A stretch of DNA of 64,000 nucleotides from Dehalococcoidia bacterium (lineage in GTDB: Bacteria > Chloroflexota > Dehalococcoidia > UBA2979), in assembly GCA_009692685.1 (NCBI GenBank), contig SHYS01000001.1:186001-250000 (forward strand), read 5' to 3'. The notes below the pieces were generated by a model that did no database searches, was not told the origin of the DNA, and was given only the letters and a program-made list of their open reading frames with translations. Both the position numbers and the translations under genes were made by a program. This document shows positions 42,869-53,526 of the stretch, in pieces (position 1 is the first letter of the stretch; every line of letters begins with the position of its first letter).

Positions 42869-44698
42869 ATGTTGAAATCGCACGGCTGCGGGGAGTTGCG
42901 GGAGACGCACACGGGGGCCGACGTGGCCCTGGCGGGGTGGGTGCACCGGCGCCGGGACCACGGCGGGCTGGTATTCCTCGACCTGCGTGACTCTACGGGG
43001 CTCGTACAAGTAGTGGTGCATCCAGACGAAGCACCGGCGGCGTTCCGGACCGTCGAGGGCGTGCGGAACGAGTACGTGCTGCGCATCGAGGGGACCGTGC
43101 GGGCGCGCCTCGATGGTACGGCGAACGTGGACCTCGCAACGGGTGCGATCGAGGTGCAAGCGCGCACCCTCGAGGTGCTGAACGCGTCTGAGACGCCGCC
43201 GTTCCCAGTGAACCAGGACACGAACGTCGATGAGGCGACGCGTCTGCGGTACCGCTACCTGGACCTGCGCCGCGAGCGAATGGCCTCCAATCTGCGCCTG
43301 CGGCATCGAGTGGTGAAGTTCATCCGCGACTACCTGTCTGAGCGTGAGTTCGTGGAGGTGGAGACGCCGGTGCTCAACCTCGCCACGCCCGAGGGCGCGC
43401 GGGACTACCTGGTGCCGAGCCGGGTGCACCCGGGGCACTTCTACGCGCTGCCACAGAGTCCGCAGCAGTGGAAGCAGCTGCTGATGGTCGCGGGCATCGA
43501 TAGGTACTTCCAGATCGCACGGTGCTTCCGTGACGAGGACTTGCGTGGCGACCGCCAGCCCGAATTCACCCAGCTCGACCTCGAGATGGCGTTTGTGGAG
43601 CAAGACGATGTGCTCGCGCTGATCGAGGACCTGTACTCGAAGCTCGTTCCGGCGGTGACGCCGGACTTCACCGTGCCGTCGCCGTTCCCTCGGATCCGGT
43701 ATGTCGAGGCGATGGAGCGGTTCGGGAGCGACAAGCCGGACCTGCGCTATGGCCTGGAGATCGCCGACCTGACCGCGGCGGTGGCGGGCACGGATTTCCA
43801 GGTGTTTGCGAATGCGGTGGCGGCGGGCGGGCGCGTCCGCGGGCTGGCGGTGCCGGGTGGTGCCTCCACGCCGCGACGGGAGATCGACCGGCTGGTGGAG
43901 CTGGCGAAGTCGAACGGCGCGGGCGGACTGGTGTGGGTGTCGCTGGACGGCGCGGGCCCCCTCGAGAGTCTGACCGTCGAGGATGTTCGGTCGCCGGCCG
44001 CGCGCTTTCTGGGTGTCGAGGTGGTGACGGAGCTGTTCCGGCACACGGGTGGGCAACGCGGCGACCTGCTGCTGATCGCGGCGGACCGCGACGAGGTCAC
44101 CTCGAAGGTGCTGGACGCGCTCAGGCGGCAGCTTGCGGAGGACTTGGGGTTGGCGGACCCTTCGGTGCTGGCGTTCGCGTTCGTGACGGAGTTTCCGTTG
44201 TTCGAGTGGGACGCGGGCGAGGAACGCTGGAGCGCCGTGCACCATCTCTTCACGTCGCCGTTCGAGGAGGATCTGCCGCTCTTCGAGACGGACCCGGGCG
44301 CGGTGCGTTCGAATGCGTACGACCTGATCTGCAACGGCTGGGAGCTCGCTTCGGGATCGATCCGAATCCACCGGCGGGACGTGCAGCTGAAGGTGCTGGA
44401 GCGCCTGGGCATGACGATCGCGGACGCCGAGGTGAAGTTCGGGCACATGCTGACCGCGTTCACCTACGGCGCGCCGCCACACGGCGGCATCGCACCGGGC
44501 ATCGATCGCACGGTGGCGCTGCTGGCGGGTGAGCGCGACATCCGCGAGGTGATCGCGTTCCCGAAGACGAAGACGGCGTCCGACGTGCTGACTGGGGCGC
44601 CCTCGGTGGTGGATGCGCGACAGTTGGCGGACGTGCACGTGGACTTGGCGGAGAGCGCGCGAGCGGAGCTGGCCCGATTGGCCTCGACCGAGGGGTAG
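42869..44698 (+). CDS. aspS: Aspartyl-tRNA synthetase
   Basis: Class II synthetase, 609 residues, bacterial type with GAD insertion. OB-fold anticodon domain (GWVHRRRDHGGLVFLDLRDS), motif 1 region (YRYLDLRRERM), FYALPQSPQQWKQLLM, motif 2 (FQIARCFRDEDLRGDRQPEF) and motif 3 (GIAPGIDRTVALLAGERDIR). The upstream gap carries AGATTCG/CGAATCT inverted arms (42806-42827) and another CGAATCT at 42844. Stand-alone gene. Whether it is discriminating or also charges tRNA-Asn cannot be told by eye. Confidence 0.96.
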   Translation: MLKSHGCGELRETHTGADVALAGWVHRRRDHGGLVFLDLRDSTGLVQVVVHPDEAPAAFRTVEGVRNEYVLRIEGTVRARLDGTANVDLATGAIEVQARTLEVLNASETPPFPVNQDTNVDEATRLRYRYLDLRRERMASNLRLRHRVVKFIRDYLSEREFVEVETPVLNLATPEGARDYLVPSRVHPGHFYALPQSPQQWKQLLMVAGIDRYFQIARCFRDEDLRGDRQPEFTQLDLEMAFVEQDDVLALIEDLYSKLVPAVTPDFTVPSPFPRIRYVEAMERFGSDKPDLRYGLEIADLTAAVAGTDFQVFANAVAAGGRVRGLAVPGGASTPRREIDRLVELAKSNGAGGLVWVSLDGAGPLESLTVEDVRSPAARFLGVEVVTELFRHTGGQRGDLLLIAADRDEVTSKVLDALRRQLAEDLGLADPSVLAFAFVTEFPLFEWDAGEERWSAVHHLFTSPFEEDLPLFETDPGAVRSNAYDLICNGWELASGSIRIHRRDVQLKVLERLGMTIADAEVKFGHMLTAFTYGAPPHGGIAPGIDRTVALLAGERDIREVIAFPKTKTASDVLTGAPSVVDARQLADVHVDLAESARAELARLASTEG

Positions 44699-44845
44699 CG
44701 CCCTCGAGGGAAACCGCCGTGGGATTGCGGTCGTATCCCCTCGTGGGCACTCCCGCTGCGACTAATGCAGCCTTCGATAGTATTGGCCTCGATTTGAGAG
44801 CGCGACGCGTTCGCGGCGCGCCTGGCTTCTGACTGGAGCGCATGG

Positions 44846-46507
44846 ATGAGCGGTCAGAACCGCGTGCTGGCGATCCTCCTCGGAGTGCTCGCGTTGCTGG
44901 TGTTGGTGGTGGGCGGGTTGTCCGCGGCGTTGTTGCTGTCGGGTCGTGGTGGAGGCGATGGCACCACCACCTCGGGGACGCCGAAGGCTGGCGGAAGCGT
45001 CGACCGCAGCGCGATCTCGGGTCGCCTGCGACTCGCGAATGGAGACCCGATCACTCTCGATCCGCACCTCGCGGGCGACGCGCTGTCTGCCGAGTACGTG
45101 GTTGAGGTGTACAGCGGGCTGATGACGATCGCGCCCGACCTAGGCATCGTCCCGGACATGGCGGAGGGCTTCACGGTCAGCCCTGACGGGAAGGTGTACA
45201 CGTTCCGTCTGCGCGACAACGTGACGTTCCACAGCGGGCGGCGGGTGACGGCGCAGGATGTGAAGTGGTCGATCGAGCGGGCGTCGTCGAGGGCGCTGCA
45301 GTCCCCGGTGGGACTGTCGTACCTCGGAGATATCGTTGGGGTTCGAGACCACTTCCGGGGCACGGCGCCGGACGTGAAGGGCGTGGAGGTGGTGGACGAG
45401 CGGACCGTCCGCTTCACGCTGGACGAGCCGAAGCCGTACTTTCTGGCGAAGCTGACGTACCCGACGGCCTTCGTGGTCGACAAGGAGCAGGTGGAGTCGA
45501 ACCCGCGGAACTGGACGCGCAAGCCGAACGGCACGGGGCCGTACAAGGTGCGCGAGTGGCGGGTGAACGAGCGCCTGATCCTGGATGCGAACGACCGCTT
45601 CTACCTCGGTGCGCCGAAGGTGAAAGAGGTGCTGTTCGACCTGGCGGGTGGGAACACGCTGACGCGATTCGAGAATAACGAGGTCGACGTATCGAGCGTC
45701 GGCGTCACGGACATCGAGCGCGCACGCGACCCGAGCAGCCCGCTGGGGCAACTGTACAAGACGTTCCCAGAGTTCTCGATCTCTTACATCGCGTTCAATG
45801 TGAACAGCCCACCGTTCGACGACGTTAACGTGCGACGAGCGATGGCGCTGGCGATCGACCGCAAGCGGATCGCGGAGGTGACGTTCAATACGATGCTGGC
45901 GTCGGCGACTGGAGTGCTGCCTCCACAGCTACCGGGGTTCACCGCCGAGGACAAGACGTATCAGTTCAACCCGGAGGAGGCGAAGCGAGCGCTTGCCGCC
46001 TCGAAGTACGGGAGCGCGGACAAGCTGCCGCCGATCGTGATCACCGAGGTAGGCGCTGGCGCCGAGGGCCGCGTCGACACGCAGGCCTTCCTGGAGCAGT
46101 GGCGCACGATTCTCGGGGTGCGGGTGGAGATCAAGCAGGCTGATCAGGCGACGTTCCTTGCGGACCAGGACGCTGGACGGCTGCAGATGTTCAACAGCGG
46201 CTGGATCATGGACTACCCGGACGCGGAGGACGTGCTGGACCTGAAATTCCACTCGGCCTCGACGTTGAACGACATGAACTACGAGAACGCGCAGGTAGAC
46301 GCGCTGTTGAACCGGGCACGTGTCGAGCGCGACCCGGAGCGGCGGATCAAGCTGTACCAGGAGGCGGAGAAGCTCATCGTGCAGGACGCGGTGTGGATCC
46401 CGCTGTACTTCGCCCAGGCGCACGTGGTGGTGAACAAGTCGGTGAAGGGCTGGTTCGAGCCGCCGATGGTGATCCCGCGCCTGCGCTTCGTCGAGGTCAC
46501 GCGGTGA
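44846..46507 (+). CDS. Peptide/nickel-type ABC transporter substrate-binding protein
   Basis: Extracytoplasmic family-5 binding protein, 553 residues. N-terminal hydrophobic anchor (VLAILLGVLALLVLVVGGLS) without an obvious lipobox cysteine, so membrane-tethered rather than a lipoprotein. Then LRLANGDPITLDPHLAGD, YTFRLRDNVTFHSGRRVTAQ, GTGPYKVREW, VNSPPFDDVNVRRAMALAID and SGWIMDYPDAEDVLDL, all typical of OppA/DppA. ATG 44846 has GGAG 7 nt upstream. Forms an operon with two permease genes. Confidence 0.92.
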   Translation: MSGQNRVLAILLGVLALLVLVVGGLSAALLLSGRGGGDGTTTSGTPKAGGSVDRSAISGRLRLANGDPITLDPHLAGDALSAEYVVEVYSGLMTIAPDLGIVPDMAEGFTVSPDGKVYTFRLRDNVTFHSGRRVTAQDVKWSIERASSRALQSPVGLSYLGDIVGVRDHFRGTAPDVKGVEVVDERTVRFTLDEPKPYFLAKLTYPTAFVVDKEQVESNPRNWTRKPNGTGPYKVREWRVNERLILDANDRFYLGAPKVKEVLFDLAGGNTLTRFENNEVDVSSVGVTDIERARDPSSPLGQLYKTFPEFSISYIAFNVNSPPFDDVNVRRAMALAIDRKRIAEVTFNTMLASATGVLPPQLPGFTAEDKTYQFNPEEAKRALAASKYGSADKLPPIVITEVGAGAEGRVDTQAFLEQWRTILGVRVEIKQADQATFLADQDAGRLQMFNSGWIMDYPDAEDVLDLKFHSASTLNDMNYENAQVDALLNRARVERDPERRIKLYQEAEKLIVQDAVWIPLYFAQAHVVVNKSVKGWFEPPMVIPRLRFVEVTR

Positions 46508-46528
46508 CGCAGGGGGACAGCCCCTGCG
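46508..46528 (+). other. Hairpin between the binding protein and permease genes
   Basis: CGCAGGGG-GACAG-CCCCTGCG starts directly after the stop codon. With no T-run, it probably stabilises the abundant binding-protein mRNA or causes partial termination before the permeases. Confidence 0.6.
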
Positions 46529-46613
46529 GGGTGGCCGGCCTCGTGCCTGCCTTGTTCCTGTCGGGGCGCTGCGCCGGGACATCCGTGAGCCTGTCAGGCG
46601 CCGGGGTTGGACG

Positions 46614-47600
46614 ATGACGCAGTACGCAGTGCGGCGGCTGATGTGGTTGCCCGTGACGCTGCTGGCGGTGTCGTTTCTGACCTTCACGATTGCGCGATTT
46701 GGGCCGGGCGATCCGGTGCGGGTGGCTGCGGGCCAGCACAAGGACCCCGAGGTGCTGGCGCAGATCCGAGCCGACCGCGGGCTTGATAAGCCGCTGCCTG
46801 AACAGTACGTGCGCTGGGTGTCGAGGGCGCTGCGCGGCGACTTCGGGGAGTCGTTCATCCAGCGCGGGTACACCGTGCAGGAGTTGATCTTCCCTCGGAT
46901 GTGGGTGTCGGCGCAGCTCGGGTTGATCGTGCTTGTGCTGGAGTTCGTGATCGGAGTGCCATTCGGGCTGCTGGCGGCACGCGCGACGGGCAGCTGGATC
47001 GACCCGTTCATCATCTCGACGTTGCTGTTTGTGCAGTCGATTCCGGTGCTGGTGGTGATTCCGCCGGTGCTGTGGTTCTTCGCGATCTACCTGCAGCTCC
47101 TGCCCACGGGCGGGTGGGACGGCATCATCGACATCTTCTGGGTCGGCGGCGTGATCGCGATTCCGATCCCGGACACGCACCTCTATATCCCGGTCAGCGT
47201 GATGACCCTGCCGGGGCTGGCGGGGGTTGCGAGGCTGGTGCGTGTCTCGGCGCTGGACGTGCAACTGGAGGACTACGTGCGTACCGCGCGCGCGAAAGGC
47301 CTGAGTGAGTCAGCGGTACAGTTCCGGCACGTCTTCCCAAACGCGCTGTTGCCGATCGTGACGGTCATCGGATTCTCGCTGGTGGGAGTCCTGGAGGGTG
47401 CGTTCTTCACGGAGACGCTGCTCGGCATTCCGGGAATCGGACGCTTCACATTTCAGGCGGTGACGAGCCGCGACTACGACACGATCATGGCAATCACGAC
47501 GGTGCTGGCGACAGCGTTCGTGCTGTTCAACCTGGCGACGGAGCTGACGTACGCGCGCATCGACCCGCGGGTGCGGGTGGGTGCGAGGGCGCGCTCGTGA
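46614..47600 (+). CDS. ABC transporter permease, DppB/OppB type
   Basis: 328-residue inner-membrane permease with six helices. TM1 LPVTLLAVSFLTFTIARFGP, GDPVRVAAGQHKDPE, and the ATPase-contact EAA region DVQLEDYVRTARAKGLSESA with FRHVFPNALLPIVTVIGFSL. The periplasmic segment near GGWDGIIDIFWVGGV is somewhat long. Coupled to the next gene by GTGA overlap. Confidence 0.92.
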   Translation: MTQYAVRRLMWLPVTLLAVSFLTFTIARFGPGDPVRVAAGQHKDPEVLAQIRADRGLDKPLPEQYVRWVSRALRGDFGESFIQRGYTVQELIFPRMWVSAQLGLIVLVLEFVIGVPFGLLAARATGSWIDPFIISTLLFVQSIPVLVVIPPVLWFFAIYLQLLPTGGWDGIIDIFWVGGVIAIPIPDTHLYIPVSVMTLPGLAGVARLVRVSALDVQLEDYVRTARAKGLSESAVQFRHVFPNALLPIVTVIGFSLVGVLEGAFFTETLLGIPGIGRFTFQAVTSRDYDTIMAITTVLATAFVLFNLATELTYARIDPRVRVGARARS

Positions 47601-48568
47601 CGACGGGTGCGACCCGCGCGGCAGAGCTGCCTCGGACGGGGTTGGCGGTGCAGGAGACGCGTACCTACGCCGTCTACTGGGGGCGCCTGCGACGCAAGAA
47701 GCTTGGGATGATCGCGCTAGTGATGGTCCTCGCGATCTATGGCGGCGGGCTGTTCGCGGCGGTGGTGGCGCCGTACTCGTTCACCGAGCAGAACCTCGAG
47801 GCGAAGTGGGAGGGCCCGAGCACGGCGCACTGGCTGGGGACGGACATCCTGGGGCGGGACATGCTGACTCGAGTGCTGTACTCGTCGCGAACGAACCTGA
47901 TCATCACGGTGGCTGTGCTGCTGAGCGGCTCGATCGTGCTGGGGAACACGCTTGGCCTAGTGACCGGGTACGTGGGTGGGTGGTTCGACGGGCTGGTGAT
48001 GCGCGTAGGTGACGTGTTCGTGTCGCTGCCGGGCCTGCCGATGTTGATCCTGGTTAACACGTCGCTGTCGCCGCGTGTACTGGACTGGGTGCGTGGGTTC
48101 GAGGAGGACGTAATCGATCTCGGACTGGTGCGATCGGGCTTCGCGTCCTACATAACTGTGTTCGCGGCGCTGTCGCTGTTCTCGTGGGTGGGGACTGCGA
48201 GGCTGATTCGATCGCAGGTGCTGCAGCTGCGCGAGCGTGACTACATCATGGCGGCGCAGTCGATTGGGGCGCCGACGCGCCGGATCCTGACGTCGCACCT
48301 GCTGCCGAACGTGTCGCACCTGATCATCCTGCAGGTTTCGACGGGGCTCGGCGCAATCGCGGGGTCTGAGATCTTCCTCAGCTGGTTCGGGGTAGGGATC
48401 CAGCCGCCGGCGCCGTCGTTCGGGCAGATGATCGCGGAGGCGGGTGGGGCTAGGACGCTCCAGGGGCACCCGCACCTGCTGCTGGTGCCGGCATTCTTCG
48501 TGAGCGCGCTGATGTTCTCGTTCACGCTGCTTGGCGACGCGGTGACGGACGCCCTGCGTGGACGGTGA
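47597..48568 (+). CDS. ABC transporter permease, DppC/OppC type
   Basis: 323 residues. N-terminal KKLGMIALVMVLAIYGGGLF helix, HWLGTDILGRDMLTRVLYSS (family signature), and EAA loop LRERDYIMAAQSIGAPTRRI with HLLPNVSHLIILQVSTG. No OppD/OppF ATPase gene follows; the next gene is tig. The transporter must borrow ATPases encoded elsewhere. Confidence 0.92.
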   Translation: MTTGATRAAELPRTGLAVQETRTYAVYWGRLRRKKLGMIALVMVLAIYGGGLFAAVVAPYSFTEQNLEAKWEGPSTAHWLGTDILGRDMLTRVLYSSRTNLIITVAVLLSGSIVLGNTLGLVTGYVGGWFDGLVMRVGDVFVSLPGLPMLILVNTSLSPRVLDWVRGFEEDVIDLGLVRSGFASYITVFAALSLFSWVGTARLIRSQVLQLRERDYIMAAQSIGAPTRRILTSHLLPNVSHLIILQVSTGLGAIAGSEIFLSWFGVGIQPPAPSFGQMIAEAGGARTLQGHPHLLLVPAFFVSALMFSFTLLGDAVTDALRGR

Positions 48569-48623
48569 GGGCGCCACCTGCCCGATGTGGTGGGGCGCAC
48601 CCTGAGGTCGCAAACGGGGCCGG

Positions 48624-48632
48624 TGATATACT
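48624..48632 (+). promoter_or_regulatory. Extended -10 promoter for tig-clpP-clpX
   Basis: TGATATACT: a TGn extension plus TATACT (48627-48632, 5 of 6 to TATAAT), no clear -35, giving a leader of about 130 nt before tig. Confidence 0.5.
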
Positions 48633-48770
48633 TCGAAAGTCGCTTGCGCCGGCAATCACAAGATCGCGGATGTCATGACGGCTCGCTGACGGAGTTCGCT
48701 CAGACGGGGCGAGCCTCCTGTGTAAGCGCCGTGCACGCGCTGGGATGCGCCTGAGAGACGGATATTAGCG

Positions 48771-50198
48771 TTGTCAGTTACGACCGAACGCCTGCCTCGA
48801 TCGCTCGTGGCACTGCAGATCGAGGTGGACCCGGAGCGCGTCGAAGCGTCGCTTGAGAAGGCGGCGAAGCGAGTCGCGCGGCAGGTGCGCATTCCGGGAT
48901 TCCGCCCGGGCAAGGCTCCCCGCAACATCGTTGAGCGCACCGTGGGACGGCCTGCATTGCTGCAGGAAGCCCTCGATGACCTGCTTCCCGAGGTGTACAA
49001 CGAGGTAGTCGAGTCGGAGTCGCTGGACCCGATCGCACAGCCGGAGTTCGACCTCGAATCGATGGAGCCGCTGGTCGTGAAGGCCCGAGTGGCCGTGCGA
49101 CCGACCATCGACATGAACGAGTATCGATCGCTGCGCGCGCCGCGGCCCGAGGCCAAGCTCGACGAGGCCGACATCGACCGTGCGCTGACCAACCTGCGCC
49201 GCCGTTTCGCCACCCTCGAGCCCGTTGACCGTGCCGTGGCGTGGGGCGACACCGTGCGTGCCGATGTGTGGGTGCAGGCCGAGGGGCAGGCAGAGCCGCA
49301 CGTCGAGGAAGACGCGGAGTTCCGCATCGAAGAGGGCACGGTGGTGTCGCTGCCGGGGTTCCAGGATCAGCTGGTCGGGCGCGAGCGTGGCGGGCCGTAC
49401 GAGTTCGACGTGACGCTGCCCGAGGACTTTTCCGCGGAGGAGCTGCGCGGCAAGACGGCGCACTACGTGGTGACGATTCACGAGGTGAAGCAGGAGATCC
49501 TGCCGGACCTCGATGACGAGTTTGCGGCCTCGCTGGACGAGGGCTTCGAGAACGTGACCGAGCTGCGCGCGCGCGTGGAGTCTCAGGTCAAGCAGACGGC
49601 GGAGCAGAGCGCGCTGGGCGCGTACCACGACGAGATCGTGGACCTGCTGGTGGCGTCGGCGGAGATGGACTATCCGGAGATCCTGGTGACCCGCGAGGTG
49701 GACCGGATCATCGATGAGCAGTCGAACCACGCCTCGCACACGCAGGAGGGCCTCGATCGCTGGCTGGAGGCGATCGGCCACACTGAGGCGGCGCTGCGTG
49801 CGGAGCTGGAGCCGCAGGCGGACCTGAACGTGCGCCGTGCGCTGGTGGTGGGCGAGCTGGTGCGGCAGGAGGCGCTGGAGATCACCGAGGCCGACATCGA
49901 TGCGCGCCTAGACGAACTGGTGGCGAACATGATCGGCGCCGAGGCGCCTGAGGACAGCCGCCTGCGGATTCGCGAGTTGCTGAACACGGATGCGGGGCGC
50001 TCGCAGATAAAGAGCGACCTGACGACGAAAGTGGCGCTGGGGCGGCTGGTGGAGATCTTCTCGCAGCCGGACGAAGAGACGACGGAGCGCGCGCGTGGTT
50101 CGCGGCGGCGGCGGCGTACCTCGGAGGATGGTGACGACGAGGCCGAGGCGCCCGAGGACGCGAGCGAGCCAGAAGTGACGGCGGAAGCTGCGGAGTAG
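48771..50198 (+). CDS. tig: Trigger factor chaperone
   Basis: Ribosome-bound folding chaperone with prolyl isomerase activity. 475 residues: ribosome-binding tail with [17 protein letters not shown] (the GFRxGKxP signature), PPIase domain around [20 protein letters not shown], then a long helical C-terminal domain. An acidic tail ([17 protein letters not shown]) follows a basic RRRRR patch. TTG 48771 is the only start near the conserved N-terminus; no strong ribosome-binding site. Usual partner order tig-clpP-clpX. Confidence 0.95.
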   Translation: MSVTTERLPRSLVALQIEVDPERVEASLEKAAKRVARQVRIPGFRPGKAPRNIVERTVGRPALLQEALDDLLPEVYNEVVESESLDPIAQPEFDLESMEPLVVKARVAVRPTIDMNEYRSLRAPRPEAKLDEADIDRALTNLRRRFATLEPVDRAVAWGDTVRADVWVQAEGQAEPHVEEDAEFRIEEGTVVSLPGFQDQLVGRERGGPYEFDVTLPEDFSAEELRGKTAHYVVTIHEVKQEILPDLDDEFAASLDEGFENVTELRARVESQVKQTAEQSALGAYHDEIVDLLVASAEMDYPEILVTREVDRIIDEQSNHASHTQEGLDRWLEAIGHTEAALRAELEPQADLNVRRALVVGELVRQEALEITEADIDARLDELVANMIGAEAPEDSRLRIRELLNTDAGRSQIKSDLTTKVALGRLVEIFSQPDEETTERARGSRRRRRTSEDGDDEAEAPEDASEPEVTAEAAE

Positions 50199-50287
50199 GA
50201 AGCGGAATCTAGAATCATCGAGGGCGCCGTGGCGGCTGAGCCATCCGGCGGCATCGAGTGAATACACGACAGAAGCAGGGAACAGCA

Positions 50288-50332
50288 ATGATGACTCACC
50301 AGCCAGCAATCCTAGAAAGCGACAAGCGTTGA
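50288..50332 (+). CDS. 14-codon open frame overlapping the clpP start
   Basis: ATGATGACTCACCAGCC begins a 14-residue frame ([14 protein letters not shown]) whose TGA (50330-50332) overlaps a TTG that is in frame with clpP (TTGA). AGGGAAC lies upstream. It could be a leader peptide coupling translation to clpP, or simply chance. Confidence 0.35.
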   Translation: MMTHQPAILESDKR

Positions 50333-50343
50333 ACCAGAATTCG

Positions 50344-50970
50344 ATGAGCCCGATGAACAGCTTCGTGAACATTGTGCCGATGGTGGTGGAGCAAACCGCC
50401 CGAGGCGAGCGCGCTTATGACATTTACTCGCTGTTGCTGAAAGAGCGCATCGTTTTTCTGGGCACACCGATCGATGATCAGGTAGCGAACTCGATTGTGG
50501 CGCAGTTGCTGTTCCTGGCGCGTGAGGACTCGACGCGGGACATCCAGATGTACATCAACAGCCCGGGCGGCGTGATCCCGGCGGGGCTGGCGATTTACGA
50601 CACGATGAACCTGATTGAGCCGGACGTGTCGACGATCGCTGTGGGGCAGACGGCCTCGATGGGGTCGGTGCTGCTGACGTCTGGTGCGCGCGGGAAGCGT
50701 TACGCGCTGCCGAACGCGACGGTGCACATGCACCAAGCGCTGGGTGGTGCGCGAGGTCAGGCGGCGGACATTGAGATTGCTGCGCGCGAGATCTTGCGAG
50801 AAAACGAGATCATCAGGCAAATCCTGACACGGAACACGGGGCAACCTGTCGAAAAGATCACTCAAGACTTCGATCGCGACTTCTACATGAGCGCGGACGA
50901 AGCGAAGGCATACGGGATGGTGGACGAGATTCTCTCGCCAGCGATTCCGATGACCATCGGCGGACGGTAA
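50344..50970 (+). CDS. clpP: ATP-dependent Clp protease proteolytic subunit ClpP
   Basis: Serine protease core of ClpXP. From ATG 50344, 208 residues: [39 protein letters not shown], catalytic Ser in [14 protein letters not shown], His in [11 protein letters not shown], Asp in [20 protein letters not shown] five codons upstream (50329) is also in frame and overlaps the small upstream frame. 71 nt ahead of clpX. Confidence 0.95.
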   Translation: MSPMNSFVNIVPMVVEQTARGERAYDIYSLLLKERIVFLGTPIDDQVANSIVAQLLFLAREDSTRDIQMYINSPGGVIPAGLAIYDTMNLIEPDVSTIAVGQTASMGSVLLTSGARGKRYALPNATVHMHQALGGARGQAADIEIAAREILRENEIIRQILTRNTGQPVEKITQDFDRDFYMSADEAKAYGMVDEILSPAIPMTIGGR

Positions 50971-51041
50971 TGGGCACGAGCCGGCGTGAATCCGCTACAA
51001 CGGGATAGGCTCCGCCGGAGCACTGCCTGAGGGGGCGCACA

Positions 51042-52355
<1,314 letters not shown>

Positions 52356-52405
52356 GGCGTCGAGGGCGCTCGGAGCGCCGATGACACCTCGATAAGACGA
52401 ATGAG

Positions 52406-52430
52406 CGGGCCCCGATTGGGGCCCGTGTTG
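52406..52430 (+). terminator. Intrinsic terminator after clpX
   Basis: CGGGCCCC-GATT-GGGGCCCG (52406-52425) followed by TGTTGTTGT. 50 nt after the clpX stop. Confidence 0.8.
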
Positions 52431-52475
52431 TTGTGGGCGCACTCGGAGCGGCGGGCCTGCCGCCCGCCACGTTCG

Positions 52476-52587
52476 TGGTCGCAAGGCCTTGCGCCCCTAC
52501 CCGGAGGCGCTGGACGTGGCCGGAGGCGGTAACGCCGGCTGTCGAGGATCTCGCGCCCTTCGACAGGCCATTCGGCAAGCTCAGGGG
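52476..52587. repeat. Repeat B followed by a variant of repeat A, upstream of tlyA
   Basis: The 331-bp gap 52356-52686 holds no gene. It carries GTCGCAAGGCCTTGCGCCCC (52478-52497, repeat B) and CTTCGACAGGCCATTCGGCA (52558-52577, repeat A with an altered middle, then AGCTCAGG). The order B-A and the spacing resemble the composite in selB. Confidence 0.75.
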
Positions 52588-52686
52588 GGCCTCAGGGCGA
52601 GCGGGGACGGCGGAGCCTCGCCGCATCCCTCGGCGCGACGCCTGTTTCGAGGCTGGTACCCACCTCGCGGTGATATCGTCGAGGCC

Positions 52687-53526
52687 ATGACCACCGCTCG
52701 CGATCGCGCCGCCGCGCCCATTGTAGCCGCTGGCCCCAGGCCACCGCGGGCGGTGCGAACGCGCCTCGACCAGGCGCTGGTGGAGCGCGGGCTGGTGCCG
52801 ACGCGTGAGCGCGCACGGGCGCTGGTGCTGGCGCGTGAGGTCGAGGTGGATGGCGAGGTCGTGCTGCGGGCCGCGGCGCCGGTGCGTGCGGACTCGGACG
52901 TGCGCGTGCGCGAGCAGCAGCGCTTCGTGAGCCGCGGTGGCGAGAAGCTCGAGGGTGCGCTGGCGAAGACTGGTATCTACCCTCGAGGGCTGCGGTGCCT
53001 CGATGTGGGCGCATCGACGGGTGGGTTCACGGACTGCCTGTTGCAGCACGGAGCCGCGCACGTGGTCGCCGTCGACGTGGGATACGGACAACTGGCGGCG
53101 AGCCTGCGCGAGGACGCACGGGTGACCGTGGTGGAGCGCACGAACGCTCGCAACCTCGAGGTAATCGACCCGCTTGCGGACCTCGCGGTGATCGACGTGT
53201 CGTTCATCTCTCTGACGACGGTGCTCCCGGCGGTGCTGGCGAGTGTGCGGGTCGGCGGTGATGTGCTTGCGCTCGTGAAGCCGCAGTTCGAGGCGGGACG
53301 AGAGCAGATCGAGCGCGGCGGTGGCGGAGTGATCCGTGACCCGATCGTGCACGCCTCGACCGTGGCGGAGGTGGCGGTCTGGGCCGTGCGCCACGGCGTG
53401 CGGGTGCGTGGGGTCGTGCGGTCCTCGCTGCTGGGGCCGAAGGGGAACCGCGAGTTCTTCCTGTGGCTGCGCAAGCATGATGCTGCGATCGGCGAGGGCA
53501 ACGAGACTGTCGAGGCGACCTCGTGA
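52687..53526 (+). CDS. tlyA: TlyA-family rRNA methyltransferase / hemolysin-A-like protein
   Basis: S4 domain plus Rossmann methyltransferase; TlyA 2'-O-methylates 16S and 23S rRNA in mycobacteria. 279 residues: RTRLDQALVERGLVPTRERA (S4), FVSRGGEKLEGAL, SAM site CLDVGASTGGFTDCLL, VAVDVGYGQLA, DVSFISLTTVLPA, LVKPQFEAGREQI. ATG 52687 follows GAGG. Overlaps nadK by 4 nt (GTGA), a very common pairing. Confidence 0.93.
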   Translation: MTTARDRAAAPIVAAGPRPPRAVRTRLDQALVERGLVPTRERARALVLAREVEVDGEVVLRAAAPVRADSDVRVREQQRFVSRGGEKLEGALAKTGIYPRGLRCLDVGASTGGFTDCLLQHGAAHVVAVDVGYGQLAASLREDARVTVVERTNARNLEVIDPLADLAVIDVSFISLTTVLPAVLASVRVGGDVLALVKPQFEAGREQIERGGGGVIRDPIVHASTVAEVAVWAVRHGVRVRGVVRSSLLGPKGNREFFLWLRKHDAAIGEGNETVEATS

